From Thermothielavioides terrestris NRRL 8126 (Eukaryota > Ascomycota > Sordariomycetes > Sordariales > Chaetomiaceae), in contig NC_016457.1 of assembly GCF_000226115.1 (NCBI RefSeq), positions 124,001 to 188,000 on the forward strand: 64,000 nt of DNA, given 5' to 3'. Positions 46,294 to 58,057 of this stretch are shown here, in pieces. How positions within the stretch are numbered: position 1 is the stretch's first letter; the number at the start of each line of letters is the position of its first letter. The position numbers and the translations under genes were made by a program. The notes beneath the pieces are model-generated. The model had not been told where the DNA came from. It searched no databases and saw only the letters and a program-made list of their open reading frames with translations.

Positions 46294-49200
46294 CTTCGCC
46301 TGCCCAGTGGAGAGGCTTCACAATCGTGGGCTTCTGGGCCTTCCGCCCGCAATTGGTGCCGCACTCGGAGTGGCGGGGTTCGTGACAGCGACCGGCGACG
46401 AGACAGGCAGAGTTTGGAAGACAGGAGATGAAGTTGGGGTCGAGAGGGATGGGGAGGACAGGAAAGATTGGAGTGGTGGTTGGCGATTGTCCGAAGTAAA
46501 TAAGCACTTCGGCCAGTGGTCTTAGCGCGTCCTGTCGAGCAGGCAACAGCTGCGGGTTGGCGCGAAATCACGGGGCTCCCGTCTGAGCTGAGCTCAGCCA
46601 GCCAGGCATCAAAAGCCACTACGACCAGCGAGTTCCACCCTCAGTTAGGCAGCAACCCGCCCTCACCAATTTAGGCCCAGTCTGAAGCGAGATTTGACAG
46701 CATGAACCATGGAAGTCCCATTTTCGCCATTCAACCCACCAGCTTGTCACAGTCAATCGCATCTTCCCCCCTTCCACCTTTTTTTTTTTTTTTTTTTTCC
46801 TTTTTGAGCGACCGCTTGGCGCCTTGATTGCTGGGCTTGCTCACTGTACACAAGTGACCCGGCTCATCTCACGCTAACTAAACTTGAGCCAGACTCGTCG
46901 AGAACCTTGATCCCAGACTATGGTTGAGCTGTCTTCGGACACCTAGGCTTTGATGGACACGTTAGTTAACCAAAATGTCACCTTAACCAGGAACAATGAT
47001 GCGGTTTCAAGAGAGCACTCTCTATGTGCAGTATCTATGTGGTTGTTGTAAGCGGTGAACGATTTCAGTGAGTGAAGGGGGTCTAAATCAAATAGCGTCA
47101 GTGAGGTGCAGCTTTATTCTATTTTCGTTCCCCTCTCCCGTTCCTTCTTTCTCTACCTTCTCGTCCTCTGCCCCTTTCCCTTCCCCTGGGTTGGGTCCCC
47201 GAGGGGTCTAGTCGGAGCCTTTCTCGGTTCCCCTCTTTCAGGTTCTCAAAGGCACATCCATGCCATCATCGTTGAATAACTGCTGTAGGGCGCCGGGAGA
47301 GTGAGCCCCGCGAACAACAGCACCTGACAAGGACCCGGATCGGACAACCAATTCATTCGCGGTGCCAGCCTCTCCAAGCAGGCACCTTTGGCAGCCCAGT
47401 CATCTTCTTGCTTCAAAGTACATTTCATCGTATGGTCTTTGCTCTAGACCGTAAGTGGGTCTTCACCTGGGAACGGTGTTCCATTTCTTCCCTCACTCGA
47501 TTAGTTCCCAGTATCAATCAGGCAAGCATTGGGCTGACCCTCTCAGCATTGGCTACTATCCCTGGGTCAACATAATTAGCGAGAGGATGAACGAAAAGGA
47601 GCCGTTGATAGGTCCTCGAGGTCAGGTCATGGCCTTCCGGCAGCATCATTTTCCTAACCCTCGGCCCGGCCCAGGCACCAGCAGCCTGAATATCCTTCAT
47701 GGGTGCCAGGGAGGATCGGTCACAAACCCGGTGGCAGTTGTCCATCTTGCTCCCCGCAAGATTCACAAGACATTTGCGCCGTGCACCCAGACACTCCCAA
47801 TGGGTTGCCTGGCCATATTTCATATTGTCTTATCCCTGTGCTCTTCGCTTCTTTGAGCCGTGCTCTGCAAGTTGCCTGCTCTGTGTCCTACCTGACTGGT
47901 CGTCACCCAGCCCCCTCCACCAATACTGTTGTGGTGCCAGTCATCCCCATTTACGGTAAGTTGTCCTTGTCTCGTTCCAGTCTGTGTTCACTTTGCCGGC
48001 CATTCTTGTTCTGTCCCTACGCGCCTGTTGTGCTCATTAATACAGACGGCAAGGAGAGTTCAGACACGGCCAGGACATTGGGTTACATTTTTGTGGTATG
48101 TCGCATTGGATTCCCAGCCAGCGATCTCCCCCCATCCGCCCCCCCAGACCGTCCTGATCCCCGACGGCGGGTTAGTTCTGGGCACCACGTTAGAACCTAG
48201 GACATGAGACTTGAAGCAACTCCGTGTGCAAGTGAAAGCTGCTGAGCAAGGTGAGAACGGTCACACGGAAGACAAGAAGGGAGAGCGGCACTCATTGTGT
48301 ACGAGCTCCATGACTGACAATTCAGTTCACCGTCGGGACTTTTATTTTGATTTTTGTTGTCTGTTTATTGTCACGATTGCTATTGCTTCCTAGGGAAAAA
48401 GGAGACCATACACAGCTCTCGCACAGAAACGCCGCAACATCAGCCACAGGGTTATTTCCCGGTGTCGATGCCTTTGAGTAAACAGAGCTGACCTGCTATT
48501 TGCTCCACCGAGGGAGCGGGGCAACGGCGAAAAAAACATGAGAAGACTGTGGAAATCCACAGATGCCCTGCAGCGATACTGAAGACTTGAAGGAACGGGA
48601 GCCCAGACCACGAAACGTTGTGGGTCTCAATCTACGCCTAGTTCCCTTGGCTTAGTCGCACCATCCTGCTAGGTGCTGCGGGGATGGATAACATGGGATA
48701 GGTGCACCGTCTGTTTCTCACGATGATGCCAGGGGGATTGACCCTGTTCAGAAGACGGACGCAATGGGCTACGCCGGCTCAAAAAATAACCCGAAGCTCA
48801 CCAGAGGACAGAATCCGCAGGACTCGCCCAGAAGGTTTCAGCTGGTGATATCGCACAAGACGCCCCAAGCTGTTTGCCTACCTGCAGGTGTAGAGCCCGA
48901 TTTTGCAGGGTACGGGCAGGAAGGTAAGGACGAGACTTTGTTTCCAACAAAGCCACCACTGAGGTGATTAAGAGGTGGCAACGCCTACGGCTCGGCTCAA
49001 CGAATGCGAGCTGGTGGTGAAGCACAGTATGCCATTGAAATGCGGATTGAGACAGGTATCTACCTTTGCCGTCGCTCTCACTGCTGCCGCTACCTCACCC
49101 ATTGCCGCGACTGACGGTTACATAGGGGTCTGTTGAGACTGCTTCAGAAAGTCATGGAGTGGCAAAATAAATCACTTGCTTGGCTTTGACATGACAACGT

Positions 49201-50042
49201 TGGACCGGCAGGGCACTCAGGGGACGCCAAGGCTCACAGAAAGGACAAGGTCAAAAGAGGCTGATGCATACACACGGAGTAGTCTGCCGTTGGTTCTGGG
49301 AGGTGGCAACCAACCAACTCGTTTGAAAGGTACATTACTTACTGCACGAGAGCTCGTTAACGGAGCGCAGTCAGCCCGGCGAGCCAATCGCAACACACCT
49401 ACTTCGCCTTCATCAAACCCGCTGGCCACTGGGAAGGGTGTCACGATGACTGCAGTTGGTGGGCGCAGACATGTTGGTTTGGTTGTCACCGGAGTGGTCG
49501 AGATACGTGGGTGGGCAGCCGTCCCTTGCATCACGCGGTGGGAGCCTGTCAGGGATGGGCTACCTACCTACCTAGGCAGTTTACGGAATACGGATTCGTT
49601 ACAGGGACGGATTGTGCAACTGCAAGTGCGACCCCAGGCCCAAGGCCTTGAGCTTGGCGAACACCCGGTACCGGCTTGGCGCCTCAACCACTGGTCAGCG
49701 GTCCCCGGCACGCGGTGAGGCTGGAGCGCTCATGATCAGCGGCCGCCACCTAAGCTGACGGGAACCGCTGTGCCTCTCTCCAGGGACACATAAAAAGATC
49801 ATTCCCGGCAAATCCTGTCGGGGAGTGTGCGTCCCTTGTCAGCTGTGGTAAACCTGCTGTGTCTAGTCTCCCAGAACGATCGCGGAGGCGCAATCGCAAG
49901 GACCCGGCAATATCTATTCGTACCTGTAGTTGTCTTCGAGGTACCTTACCTAAGGTACCTCTATCTCACCAGCTGCGCGTACTCGAGAGGATCAGCCCGA
50001 CCTTACCTTCCCCGTCCCCGCTTCATCCACCTCGAGACCTCG
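46294..50042. other. 3.7 kb gene-poor stretch
   Basis: No open frame here shows a recognisable domain or matched splice sites. The longest (about 130-180 codons at 47455-47856, 47703-48200 and 49176-49718) overlap in several frames. It holds a T-tract near 46780-46798 and repeated TACCTA-type motifs near 49560-49580 and 49935-49955 (ACCTTACCTAAGGTACC). A non-coding RNA or a diverged orphan gene cannot be excluded. Confidence 0.45.
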
Positions 50043-51561
50043 ATGCCTCGAGCCTCCGTCGCCATGTCACCCCAGCCCCGGCGCACCACGACCGACGGGC
50101 TGGAAAGCCGAACCAGAACAACTGGCCATTTCAGTGACACCGAGTCCTCTCTCGCCAGCGTTTCGACAAACCAGTCCCAAGCCGCGCGCAAAGAGCACAA
50201 GATTACGCGGCTGCTCTCGTATCTCGGCTCCAATAACCCACTCCCGGCGGAAATCGCCGCGGATGACGTGGTCTGGCTAATGGACAATACCGCATTCCGC
50301 GACGCCAAAGGGGCATGGCAGGCCGAGTTTGTCGCCGCGGCTTTTGATAAGCAGCCGTCGGCAAGAGTACTCGACATTGTGGGCGAGATCGCCCACAAAG
50401 TGGGGCTGTCGAAGGGGGCCAAGGAGGAGGAGACCATTGAGCGGCGCATTGGTCCCTTCGTCATGGAGGTCCTGCCCGGTAGGCGGATCAGAGTCAACTT
50501 TGGCAGGCGCACGCAACTGAAGCTCGGGCCCGGGGGGAGAAACGGCATAAGCAGCGACCTCGTGAAACTACCAGATCTGCGCGGGGGCTCTGTGGTGAGA
50601 TCAACGGCAGACGTGCCAATCGAGGTCACGGGACTGTTGGGGATGAAGACGCTGTTTGCTGAGCCAGAGGGATGGGCGGTCATCTCAGGTAATGTCTAAG
50701 AGCCATGATTGCCTCCCGCCAGTTCGGCTAACGCCGAGCCTTTCGCAGACATTGACGACACCATAAAAGTGACTCAGACATCAGATCCGGTGGGAATCCT
50801 GCGGTCAACCTTCGTGGTGAGTTCCGTGCCTTCTTCCGAGCAGACTGAAGGAGGGGAGGGGATATTGATGGGTTGTGCCTCCGTGCGCAGTCAGAGCCGA
50901 CCCCAATCGATGGCATGCCCGAGCTGTACGGCCAGATCCGGGAATTGGTGACGCCGTCGGCGCCCTTCTTCTATCTCTCGGCCTCTCCATACAACCTGTA
51001 TCCCTTTCTGCGCAGCTTCAGGGACGCGTACTACCCGCATGGCCAGCTTATTCTGCGCGACGCCAGCTGGATGACAGTATCCGGACTGCTCTCGAGCCTG
51101 ACACTGGGGACAGAGAAGTACAAGGTCGACAGAATCAGGAAGATTCACGGCTGGCTGCCCCGCCGCAAGCTCATATGCATTGGAGACTCCACGCAAAGTG
51201 ACCCGGAGGCATATGGTTCGTTTCAGCGGGTCCTTTGCCGCCGCGCTGCTCGCCGGCTGTGTTGGTTTTGTAGCTGATGGTCAGCAGGCGACGCTTATAG
51301 GGCGTTTCCGGGGTGGATCAAGTTAATCCTCATCCGAAAGGTGACCGACATCGCTGCCATCGGAATCCGGGAGAAGAACGAGCCGGAAAGGTTTGAGAAG
51401 GCCTTCGCCGGTGTGCCTCGGTGAGAACTTCTTCCTTTCACCGGGGGTTGTCGCGAAGCTGCTTCACGGGTGACTGATTCAGGAACAGCGAGACCTGGCA
51501 TGTGTTTGAGGACCCTGCGGAATGCCGGCAGCTGGTTCAGATGGCCGTGGGGAAGCACTGA
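50043..51561 (+). CDS. APP1: App1-like phosphatidate phosphatase (DUF2183 family)
   Basis: Relative of yeast App1, an actin-patch phosphatidate phosphatase that makes diacylglycerol. Exons 50043-50688, 50749-50816, 50891-51215, 51288-51420 and 51483-51561 give 416 residues; all introns are 60-74 bp GT-AG. The N-terminal part (HKITRLLSYLGSNNPLPAEI, then PFVMEVLPGRRIRVNFGRR) resembles the beta-rich lead of the family. The catalytic motif DIDDT (D-x-D-x-T, haloacid-dehalogenase type) is made by the first join: WAVISDIDDTIKVTQTSDP. Then come PFFYLSASPYNLYPFLRSFR, LICIGDSTQSDPEAYGDAYR (second acidic motif, GDSTQSDPE) and IKLILIRKVTDIAAIG. The start could be Met at 50064. It lacks the longer tail of yeast App1 (587 residues). 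Confidence 0.9.
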
Positions 51562-51855
51562 ACCCGTCCAATGGGTATCCAGGGCAGGAGCGTTTTGCAG
51601 GAACAGATGGCCACGGCCGTATGCGGGCCGACAGCGGAAACGTTTCCGGAACCTGTCAGGTGCGGGGTTCCCGCGCTGACGTCATCCACATCTGCTGCGT
51701 GTGCCCTTCCAGGGGGGGCGCTGCCTGTAATCGTCTTCCGCATTCTTAACTCCCCCGCTTCCGTCGCGTGTTGGTTGTTGCCCTGGAGCACGAGCACCTC
51801 CTTTTCCGTGCCCGACTCTCACGCACTCAACCTCCCATCACGCCAATTTCCAACC
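51562..51855. other. Short intergenic promoter of glutathione transferase gene
   Basis: About 290 bp between two genes on the same strand; assigned as the promoter and leader by position only. Confidence 0.35.
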
Positions 51856-52718
51856 ATGGCCTCCGAAGTCCCCCCCAAGCGGCAGAAGTCCGCCAAGGAC
51901 GTGCCCTATCACCTAATCTACTGGCCTGGCATTCCCGGCCGCGGCGAGCATGTGCGCCTCGCGCTGGAGGAGGCGGGGGCCGAATACACCGACACCGCAT
52001 TCACCGACGGCGGGGTAGACGAGGTGCTCGCCTACGTGCAAGGCAAGATCCCCGACGACGGCCTCAACCCTCCACCGTGTGCGCCGCCGATCCTGAAACA
52101 CGGGGATCTTGTCATCAGCCAGACGCCAAACATCTTGCTTTACTTGGGGAATCGCCTCGGTCTCGTGCCGGACGCCGACCAAGATCCCGACGCCATGTAC
52201 AAGATCAATGCGCTGGCGCTGACGGCGCTGGATGGGCTGAGCAACGAACCGCACGATTGCCATCACCCGATCGCCTCTGGGCTCTACTACGAGGACCAGA
52301 AGGAGGAGGCCAAGAGGAGGTCCGAGGACTACGTCAAAAACCGGTTGCCCAAATTTCTGTCGTACTTTGAGCGAGTGCTCGAGTCCAAGGCTAGCGGCGA
52401 CGGCCCGTGGCTCTACGGCGGGGCGCTGACTTACGCAGACCTGGTACTCTTCCAGGTAGGTCGCACGCAATCCTCATCTCCACACACCGTCCGTCGTTTC
52501 TGACAATACGTGCTTTGTTTAAGTGTGTGGACGGCGTCAAATTCATGTTCCCAAAGGCCATGGCGAAGTTGGAGCGAGGGGGCAAGCATGCGAAAGTCTT
52601 CCAGCTCTACCAGGCCGTCGCCGAGCGTCCCAAGATCAAGGCCTACCTTCAAAGCGACCGCAGGCAGAAGTATTCCAACGGTATTTACAGGTATTATGAG
52701 GAGCTGGATTTTGCATAG
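51856..52718 (+). CDS. Glutathione S-transferase
   Basis: Cytosolic enzyme joining glutathione to electrophiles, or a related peroxidase/isomerase. Exons 51856-52455 and 52524-52718 join across 68 bp (GTAGGT donor, TCTGACA branch, TTTAAG acceptor), giving 264 residues. The thioredoxin-fold half has YHLIYWPGIPGRGEHVRLAL, EEAGAEYTD and the glutathione-contact strand-turn ILKHGDLVISQTPNILLYLG (the I/V-S-Q-T-P version of the usual E/Q-S-x-AI motif). The helical half includes SEDYVKNRLPKFLSYFERVL, PWLYGGALTYADLVLFQCVD (N-capping Y-A-D) and LERGGKHAKVFQLYQAVAER. A 15-residue charged lead precedes the fold. The class cannot be fixed confidently; the YFP/YWP..GR..H/E-R pattern is nearest to sigma/mu-like enzymes. 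Confidence 0.9.
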
Positions 52719-53343
52719 GTCGTGACCGCAAGGCTGCTGCGTCACGTCTGAGTATGCAGATCAAGGCCAATGCGAATCAGCGAGAGTCGGTGCGGCGCAG
52801 CATTGGGGGCTCTTGCGTGTCGCGAAACGCTGCCATGATGCATGCATGCGTGTCTGTGTGTATGTATATCGTGAAACAGGAGCCCTCTCAATCTGGGTTG
52901 GAGCGATACATTTCGGGCAGCTGCCATGTCAGACACTCTGCACGCTTTTGTCCAACTCCAAACACATCGAGGGTCGGAGATATTCCGCCCGACCTGCAAA
53001 TTGTGACGTAGACCGAAGGATCAGGCTTCAACTCGAGGCTTTCATTGAGGTCAATCAGCCCCCTCTTACCCGTCCCCCAACGTCCTGATAACTTGGCCAA
53101 ACACGACGGCGGAGTGCCATAAGGATTGAAGCCAAACTATCCTACACACAGGAATTCTGGACCGTCCGCGGGCGCAGGCGCCTCAGGGAGGTGGGGTTCC
53201 CTTGTACTTCCAACAAGAGCCAAAACGCCCCAACGCCGATGCTATGCACTGCTCTAAGACGTAGGTAGATTTCCGAAAGAAAGGGGGAAAATTGCAAGGA
53301 GATCTCAGATCAGAATCTTTGGTAAACACGTTAGCGAGCCGGG
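52719..53343. other. Convergent intergenic region
   Basis: About 620 bp between the stops of the glutathione transferase and AP-2 mu genes. Nothing supported. Confidence 0.45.
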
Positions 53344-54793
53344 TCAATGACGGAAGGACGATGGCCATGAGAGGGTGAAGATGAAAATGACGAACCTGAT
53401 CTCGTAACTTCCGGCTCTAGTCATGTACCGCACCCACTTTACACTCGAGTAATTGCTCTTTTCGAACACTTTCAGGTATCTAACCAGGAGGCCGGAGCTT
53501 GTGAACATCAAGAGGCTGAAGTTCATGCTCAGCGGCGGGCGGCTCCAGGCCTTCTGGTTGGTCATGCTCGTCAACTCGGCCTCGGCAGTCAGGACGAACT
53601 CGCTCTGGCCGGTGAAGCGGCCAATCTTCCAGACGATGTTGTTCTCGGACGGCTCGTACTTGGCCTTCCCCTGGGTGCACCGCTCCGTGATCCTAGCAGT
53701 GTTGAGCGGCGTGGGGATGCGGACGACGACGTTGGTGGCGAAGAGCTTGGATCCGAAGTTCGCCCGCACGCCGATGCTGTACTCGACCTTCGTCTTGCCG
53801 ACCTCGTTGACGATGGCGTGGACCTTGAAGGGCAGGTTGACGTTCTCGGTGGCGCGGTAGCGCATCAGCTCGAACTCCCCGTCCGGCGGGATGAAGCTGA
53901 TGATGCGGTCGCTGTCGAACTTGCCCAGCTTCACGCACTGGTGGAACTGGCAGTCCTCGAGGGTCACGCTTCCGGCGGCGGCCTTGGTCGCCTTGCTCCC
54001 CATCCTGTTGCCGCTCGGGAGGCTCAGCAGGCCGTCGTTGTCGAGCAGCAGGCGGTCGTTCAGGCCGAACTTGCACTCGGGCGTGCCGCTGAGGTAGGCG
54101 CGCATGATGATCTGGCCCGTGACGTCGGCGCGCAGCACGGCGCCGGTCGCGCTCATGAGCAGGTTCACATCCTCGATGACGTCGACGAAGGCCTCGTTCT
54201 TGCGGTACTTGACGTCGGCCTTGCGCCAGGACAGCGCCCCCGTTGCCTGCATCGTGATCTTGGCCGAGTCCTCGACGGCACGCTCCGACTTGACGCCCTC
54301 GGTCGTGATGTACATCTTCAGCGTATCCGTCTCGGTGTTTTGGGGGTAGCCGAAATCAATGATCTCTGGGACGCGCAGGGCCGTTAGTGGCGGATGTTTC
54401 CAGAAGGAAGGGAGGGAGGGAGGGAGGGAGGAGGGGGGTGTTGCAGCCAAACGGACCGTCCAGGAGCTCATATACAAGGACGAAGTTGTTCTTAACGGCT
54501 TCCTCGTCGAACTTGCCAAAGTAGCTGCGGCCGAGCTGGATCAGTCGGTACAGAAACTCGAAGACGAGGGCGGCATTGGCGTTGCTCTTGGTGATGGCGA
54601 CCAGGTAGATGTTCTCGTGCTTGACATGGCTGAAGGTGGTGCTGCCGAGGGTGAGGATGGGCGACCGGACCTGGGCGTTGCTGATGACCTGGATGCGGAA
54701 GACATCGGCGAGTCGCGGGCGGCAGTCGTTGCGGAACGCCCTGAAGATCAGGTTCTCGCCCTTCTGGTTGAAGATGAGTATGCCGGACAGCAT
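53344..54793 (-). CDS. APM4: AP-2 clathrin adaptor complex, mu subunit
   Basis: Medium chain of the AP-2 adaptor; binds Yxx-phi cargo signals and phosphoinositides at the plasma membrane. Exons 54457-54793 and 53344-54365 (minus) join across 91 bp (GTCCGT donor, CACTAACG branch, CCCAG acceptor), giving 452 residues. The longin domain starts MLSGILIFNQKGENLIFRAF, with NIYLVAITKSNANAALVFEF and KFDEEAVKNNFVLVYELLDE. The join continues IIDFGYPQNTETDTLKMYIT. The mu-homology domain follows: WRKADVKYRKNEAFVDVIED, LNDRLLLDN, KLGKFDSDRIISFIPPDGEF, ELMRYR and, near the end, VKWVRYMTRAGSYEIRF. The family normally ends at EIRF/EIRY, but here the frame runs on 15 residues (VIFIFTLSWPSSFRH) before a stop. 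The intron contains a GGGA-repeat tract at 54409-54437. Confidence 0.93.
54409..54437 (+). repeat. GGGA-repeat tract within AP-2 mu intron
   Basis: Successive AGGGAGGGAGGGAGGG units end in AGGAGGGGGG. On the transcribed strand sense this is a C/T-rich run upstream of the branch point, so it may act as an extended pyrimidine tract; on the plus strand it is quadruplex-capable. Confidence 0.8.
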
Positions 54794-55340
54794 CTTGGCG
54801 GGTCGCGCGCGTCGCGGCGGGAAAGGTCAAGGGCTGCGGCGGACAGCGGCGCCACAGGAAGGGCGCAGGCAGTCTACCGAGTTTACCGAATTGGGGAGGG
54901 TTGCGAAGTTGGGGACTGATGTGGGCTCCAGCAACCATGCCAGCTGGTCACAGCTGGTTGATCGGACAGACCCTTCCCAATAACGGAACGGTCCTGTGGC
55001 CAACTGACAACCCCTCGTCCGCTCCTGTTCCTGTGAACGACCTTTACGGTATGTATATTTTCTCATTCTCCCTTGTTCGCTACTTAGGATCTATTCCATG
55101 CATTCCCCTTCCTTGTCCTTTCCGGTAATTTTTTTCTCCCCTGACTAAGGAAACCTCTATTTTTTTTCCCCCTTTGTATGGGCGCGGACGTGGAAACCCC
55201 AGAATGGTGCTGGATGGCAACAGCACAGAAGAAGACAGGACCGCAGTCCCGATTAACAACAGCGCTCGGTGGATTTTGCCTCCTTTTTTTCTCCTCTCCT
55301 CGCTCGGCTGTAGCAGTCGAGCCCTGTAGCAGTCGAGCCC
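54794..55340. other. Intergenic region between two minus-strand genes
   Basis: About 550 bp: the promoter of AP-2 mu and the 3' end of the channel gene. No supported gene. Confidence 0.45.
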
Positions 55341-57034
55341 TCAAACAACACCGTCAATAGTAGCTTCCTTTAGATGCCGTCCGGCCTCGGAAACAGGCCG
55401 CCCCTCGGCGGCAGCCTCCTTTTTCTTCTGGCTCGCAAACGTTGCTTCGACCTTGTGCCTGACGGCCTCCTGGATCTTTTCTTCGGGTCGGGTCATCCAC
55501 ATGGGCCAGCCTGAGCTTGAAAGAGGCCACAGGACACGGTTGTCGACCGACTCTATCCAGTCGCGGCTTTGGGGCTTGGGGCGACTCGCAATGACGTCCA
55601 TCTCGGCGGCAATCTGGGCGCAGTATGCCTCCAGCGGGAGGTCATTGACGTCGTTGCCAAACGGGTTCTCGATCTCGCGGCCGATGAACAGGATGCCCAG
55701 GATGATGTAGGCGGCAACCACGGTGGCGGGGATCGTCATCCAGTCCAGTTTCTGCAACATCTGGAAGGGCAGGACAAGAACATAGACCCACGTGATCTGC
55801 GCGATGGCAATCGAGTAGGCAATCGGGAGCGGCGTGTTGAGCACGCGCTCCGTGCCGGCCAGGACGTCGTTGAGCGCCGCGATGTTGTTGTATGCCAGCG
55901 TCTGCTGCATGGGGACCGGCAGCCGGCCGGAAAGAGCAAGCTCGTCGGTGTAGCTGGCCAGATACGAGAGGATCTCGAGCGGCAGGTTCCCGAGGGGCCG
56001 GCCCGCCTTTTTCACGGCCTTGCGCGGGTTGCTCTCGGCGAACGAGATGCCCAGGTACTCGGCCACGCTCTTTACTCGCCCGCTCTTTCGGAGAGTGCGC
56101 TGCGCGTTCTCTTGATCGTCCCGCGTGGCCGACTGGGCGTACGTGTCGAGGTGGCTGACAAGGCTCGAGATGTCCTCATAGCACGTGTAGGGCTCGAACC
56201 GCAGCCTGTGCTTCAGGGCGACGGCAAAGGCGACGATGAGGTTCAAGGCCGTCAGCTTCTCAAGCAGCTCTCGCTTCCTTGCCTCGGCCCTTTTCTCCTC
56301 GGGCACGTCCTTCCGCTCGCCGGCGTGCAACCAGAAGACGCGGCCCAGATTTTGGCTCGCGAGGATCAGCTGCGCCCAGTACCGGCGGCCCTCGGCGTAG
56401 CGCTCGTACGCCGTAGAGCTGCGGAAGGACAGGCCCAGACCAACAACGAAACCGAGCACGGTGAGCAGGACGCTATCAACGATGACTACGGCAGAGTCAC
56501 GCGTTAGACGGGAAGCGCGGTAACCTAGGGCAGGCGAACGCGGGATGCTGCAGGGGATGACGTACGCGGCGTCACGAGCTTGCTGATACAGGTGAATAAC
56601 GTGGTCCACGCGGCAACCGCAGCCAGTGGCAAGATCAGCTTGGGCAGGATGCTGCCGTGCATGCGGAGGAATATTGGCCATTTCGAGTGTTTCTGGGTAT
56701 CCCGAGGGCCGGTCTGCGGTTTACAAAGCTCCGAGTCAGCAAAAGCTCGACAGTCGAGAGTGCGGAGAAGGCGGCTGCGTACAAAGTAGTCGTCGATGTC
56801 CAGGCTCGTGTTCTTGCGGCTGAAAGGGTTCGCTGCGAAGAGGCGGGGCGATGTCGGGGACGCAATCTCATCCATCACATGACTCGCGGTGACATTGTGG
56901 CCGTTGGGTTTGTTCAAGGCAACGTTAATCGGCAGCGTCTCGCGCAGGCTCTCGCGCAGGTTGTGGCCGTGGCCGCCAGCTGGGTGTACAGAGGCAGCGG
57001 GGGGTTCGGCATTGGCGTGACCGTCATCGGCCAT
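55341..57034 (-). CDS. Bestrophin-like anion channel (UPF0187/RFP-TM family)
   Basis: Predicted multi-pass membrane anion channel related to bestrophins. Exons 56783-57034, 56566-56713 and 55341-56485 (minus) join across 69 and 80 bp introns, giving 514 residues. Joins restore SLDIDDYFTGPRDTQKHSKW and CISKLVTPLIVDSVLLTVLG. After a ~70-residue soluble N-terminus come PIFLRMHGSILPKLILPLAA (TM1), VLLTVLGFVVGLGLSFRSST (TM2), the family signature AYERYAEGRRYWAQL, and then a soluble helical domain. Two later hydrophobic segments follow (IAIAQITWVYVLVLPFQMLQ and PATVVAAYIILGILFIGREI), with ENPFGNDVNDLPLEAYC, the bestrophin-like N-P-F-G/D-DLP box. The length is normal for fungal members. The cellular membrane is unknown. 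Confidence 0.92.
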
Positions 57035-58057
57035 GATTCGAGTTCAATTGATCTGGTTTGCGTCACTGACCTTCGGAAACGGTGGCGAAGGGAGCCGGGA
57101 CACTGCTAAGGAGTGGTGCGGCCAGCCAAAGGTGCGCCAACGAGCCTGGAAACCTTGAGTAAGTGCGGGACCGGAAGCAGAACACACAAGCTAGCGAGCC
57201 GCATGGGAGAGCGGAGGATATCGAGGTCCAGCTTCAGCCCAACGTCGTCGGCGCTCGAGGGAAGGGAAACGAGGAAATAATTTTGGAAGTGCTCATGTCC
57301 CGGCTTTGTTTCCCTGTCTGCAAGCAGGCAGCAGGGCAGCAGGGGCCCTTTCGGCCTGTGGGATTCAACTGCAGGGGGAAGTATACTGTGTGTAAGGGGC
57401 CGCTGCGAGGTGTTCTGGGCGTTGTGTTCTGGGCCTTCTTGAAACAAACGCCGCCCAACCGGGAAATCGCATCAGACGGATCCAGGGCGTGCCACACGGA
57501 TACACAAAGGTGCCACGGGGTGTCTCGCCAAATCTGGAACTCAGCCCCCACACCGCCCTGGGGGCGGCTGGGCTGAAGGAGATTGAGACAGACATGGTTG
57601 AAGTAAAGTACACAGCAAGCAGTTCACCAGCCGAGCCAGCCTGGGGTTGCAAGCGTCTGGACTCTGGACGAGGATCGCCGGAGCGAACTAACTAGTGCGT
57701 CGTTGGGCCAATGCCCTATGCGCACATGTCCACTAACGCAGTACACTAGTGTACATAAGCTGGATGGTTGGTGCCACGAGCAAGAAACGGTGGGATTTTC
57801 GGCAGCGTCGTTAGTTAATCGACAAAATCGGCAGATCACCAAATTCGAAGCGGCACCAGCCGTTGCCGAGGATGCCACGACGCTAGCGTGCCACTGAAAC
57901 GTCTGGGCGCAGTGGGTTTGGTCATTGGGCCCCACCCGCCAACTCATCTCATCTCAGCTCGTTCGTGTTCCTCCTTGTCCACAGTTGAACCCTGGTGGCG
58001 CAGTGGGGCCGAGGCTCCAGGCGCGTTGGGCGTCTGGTGGAATTGTGAAAGGTTATT

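Noticed and set aside
47455..48207. Set of plus-strand open frames of 92-165 codons
   Set aside because: They overlap in different frames, share no domain and have no convincing splice linkage.
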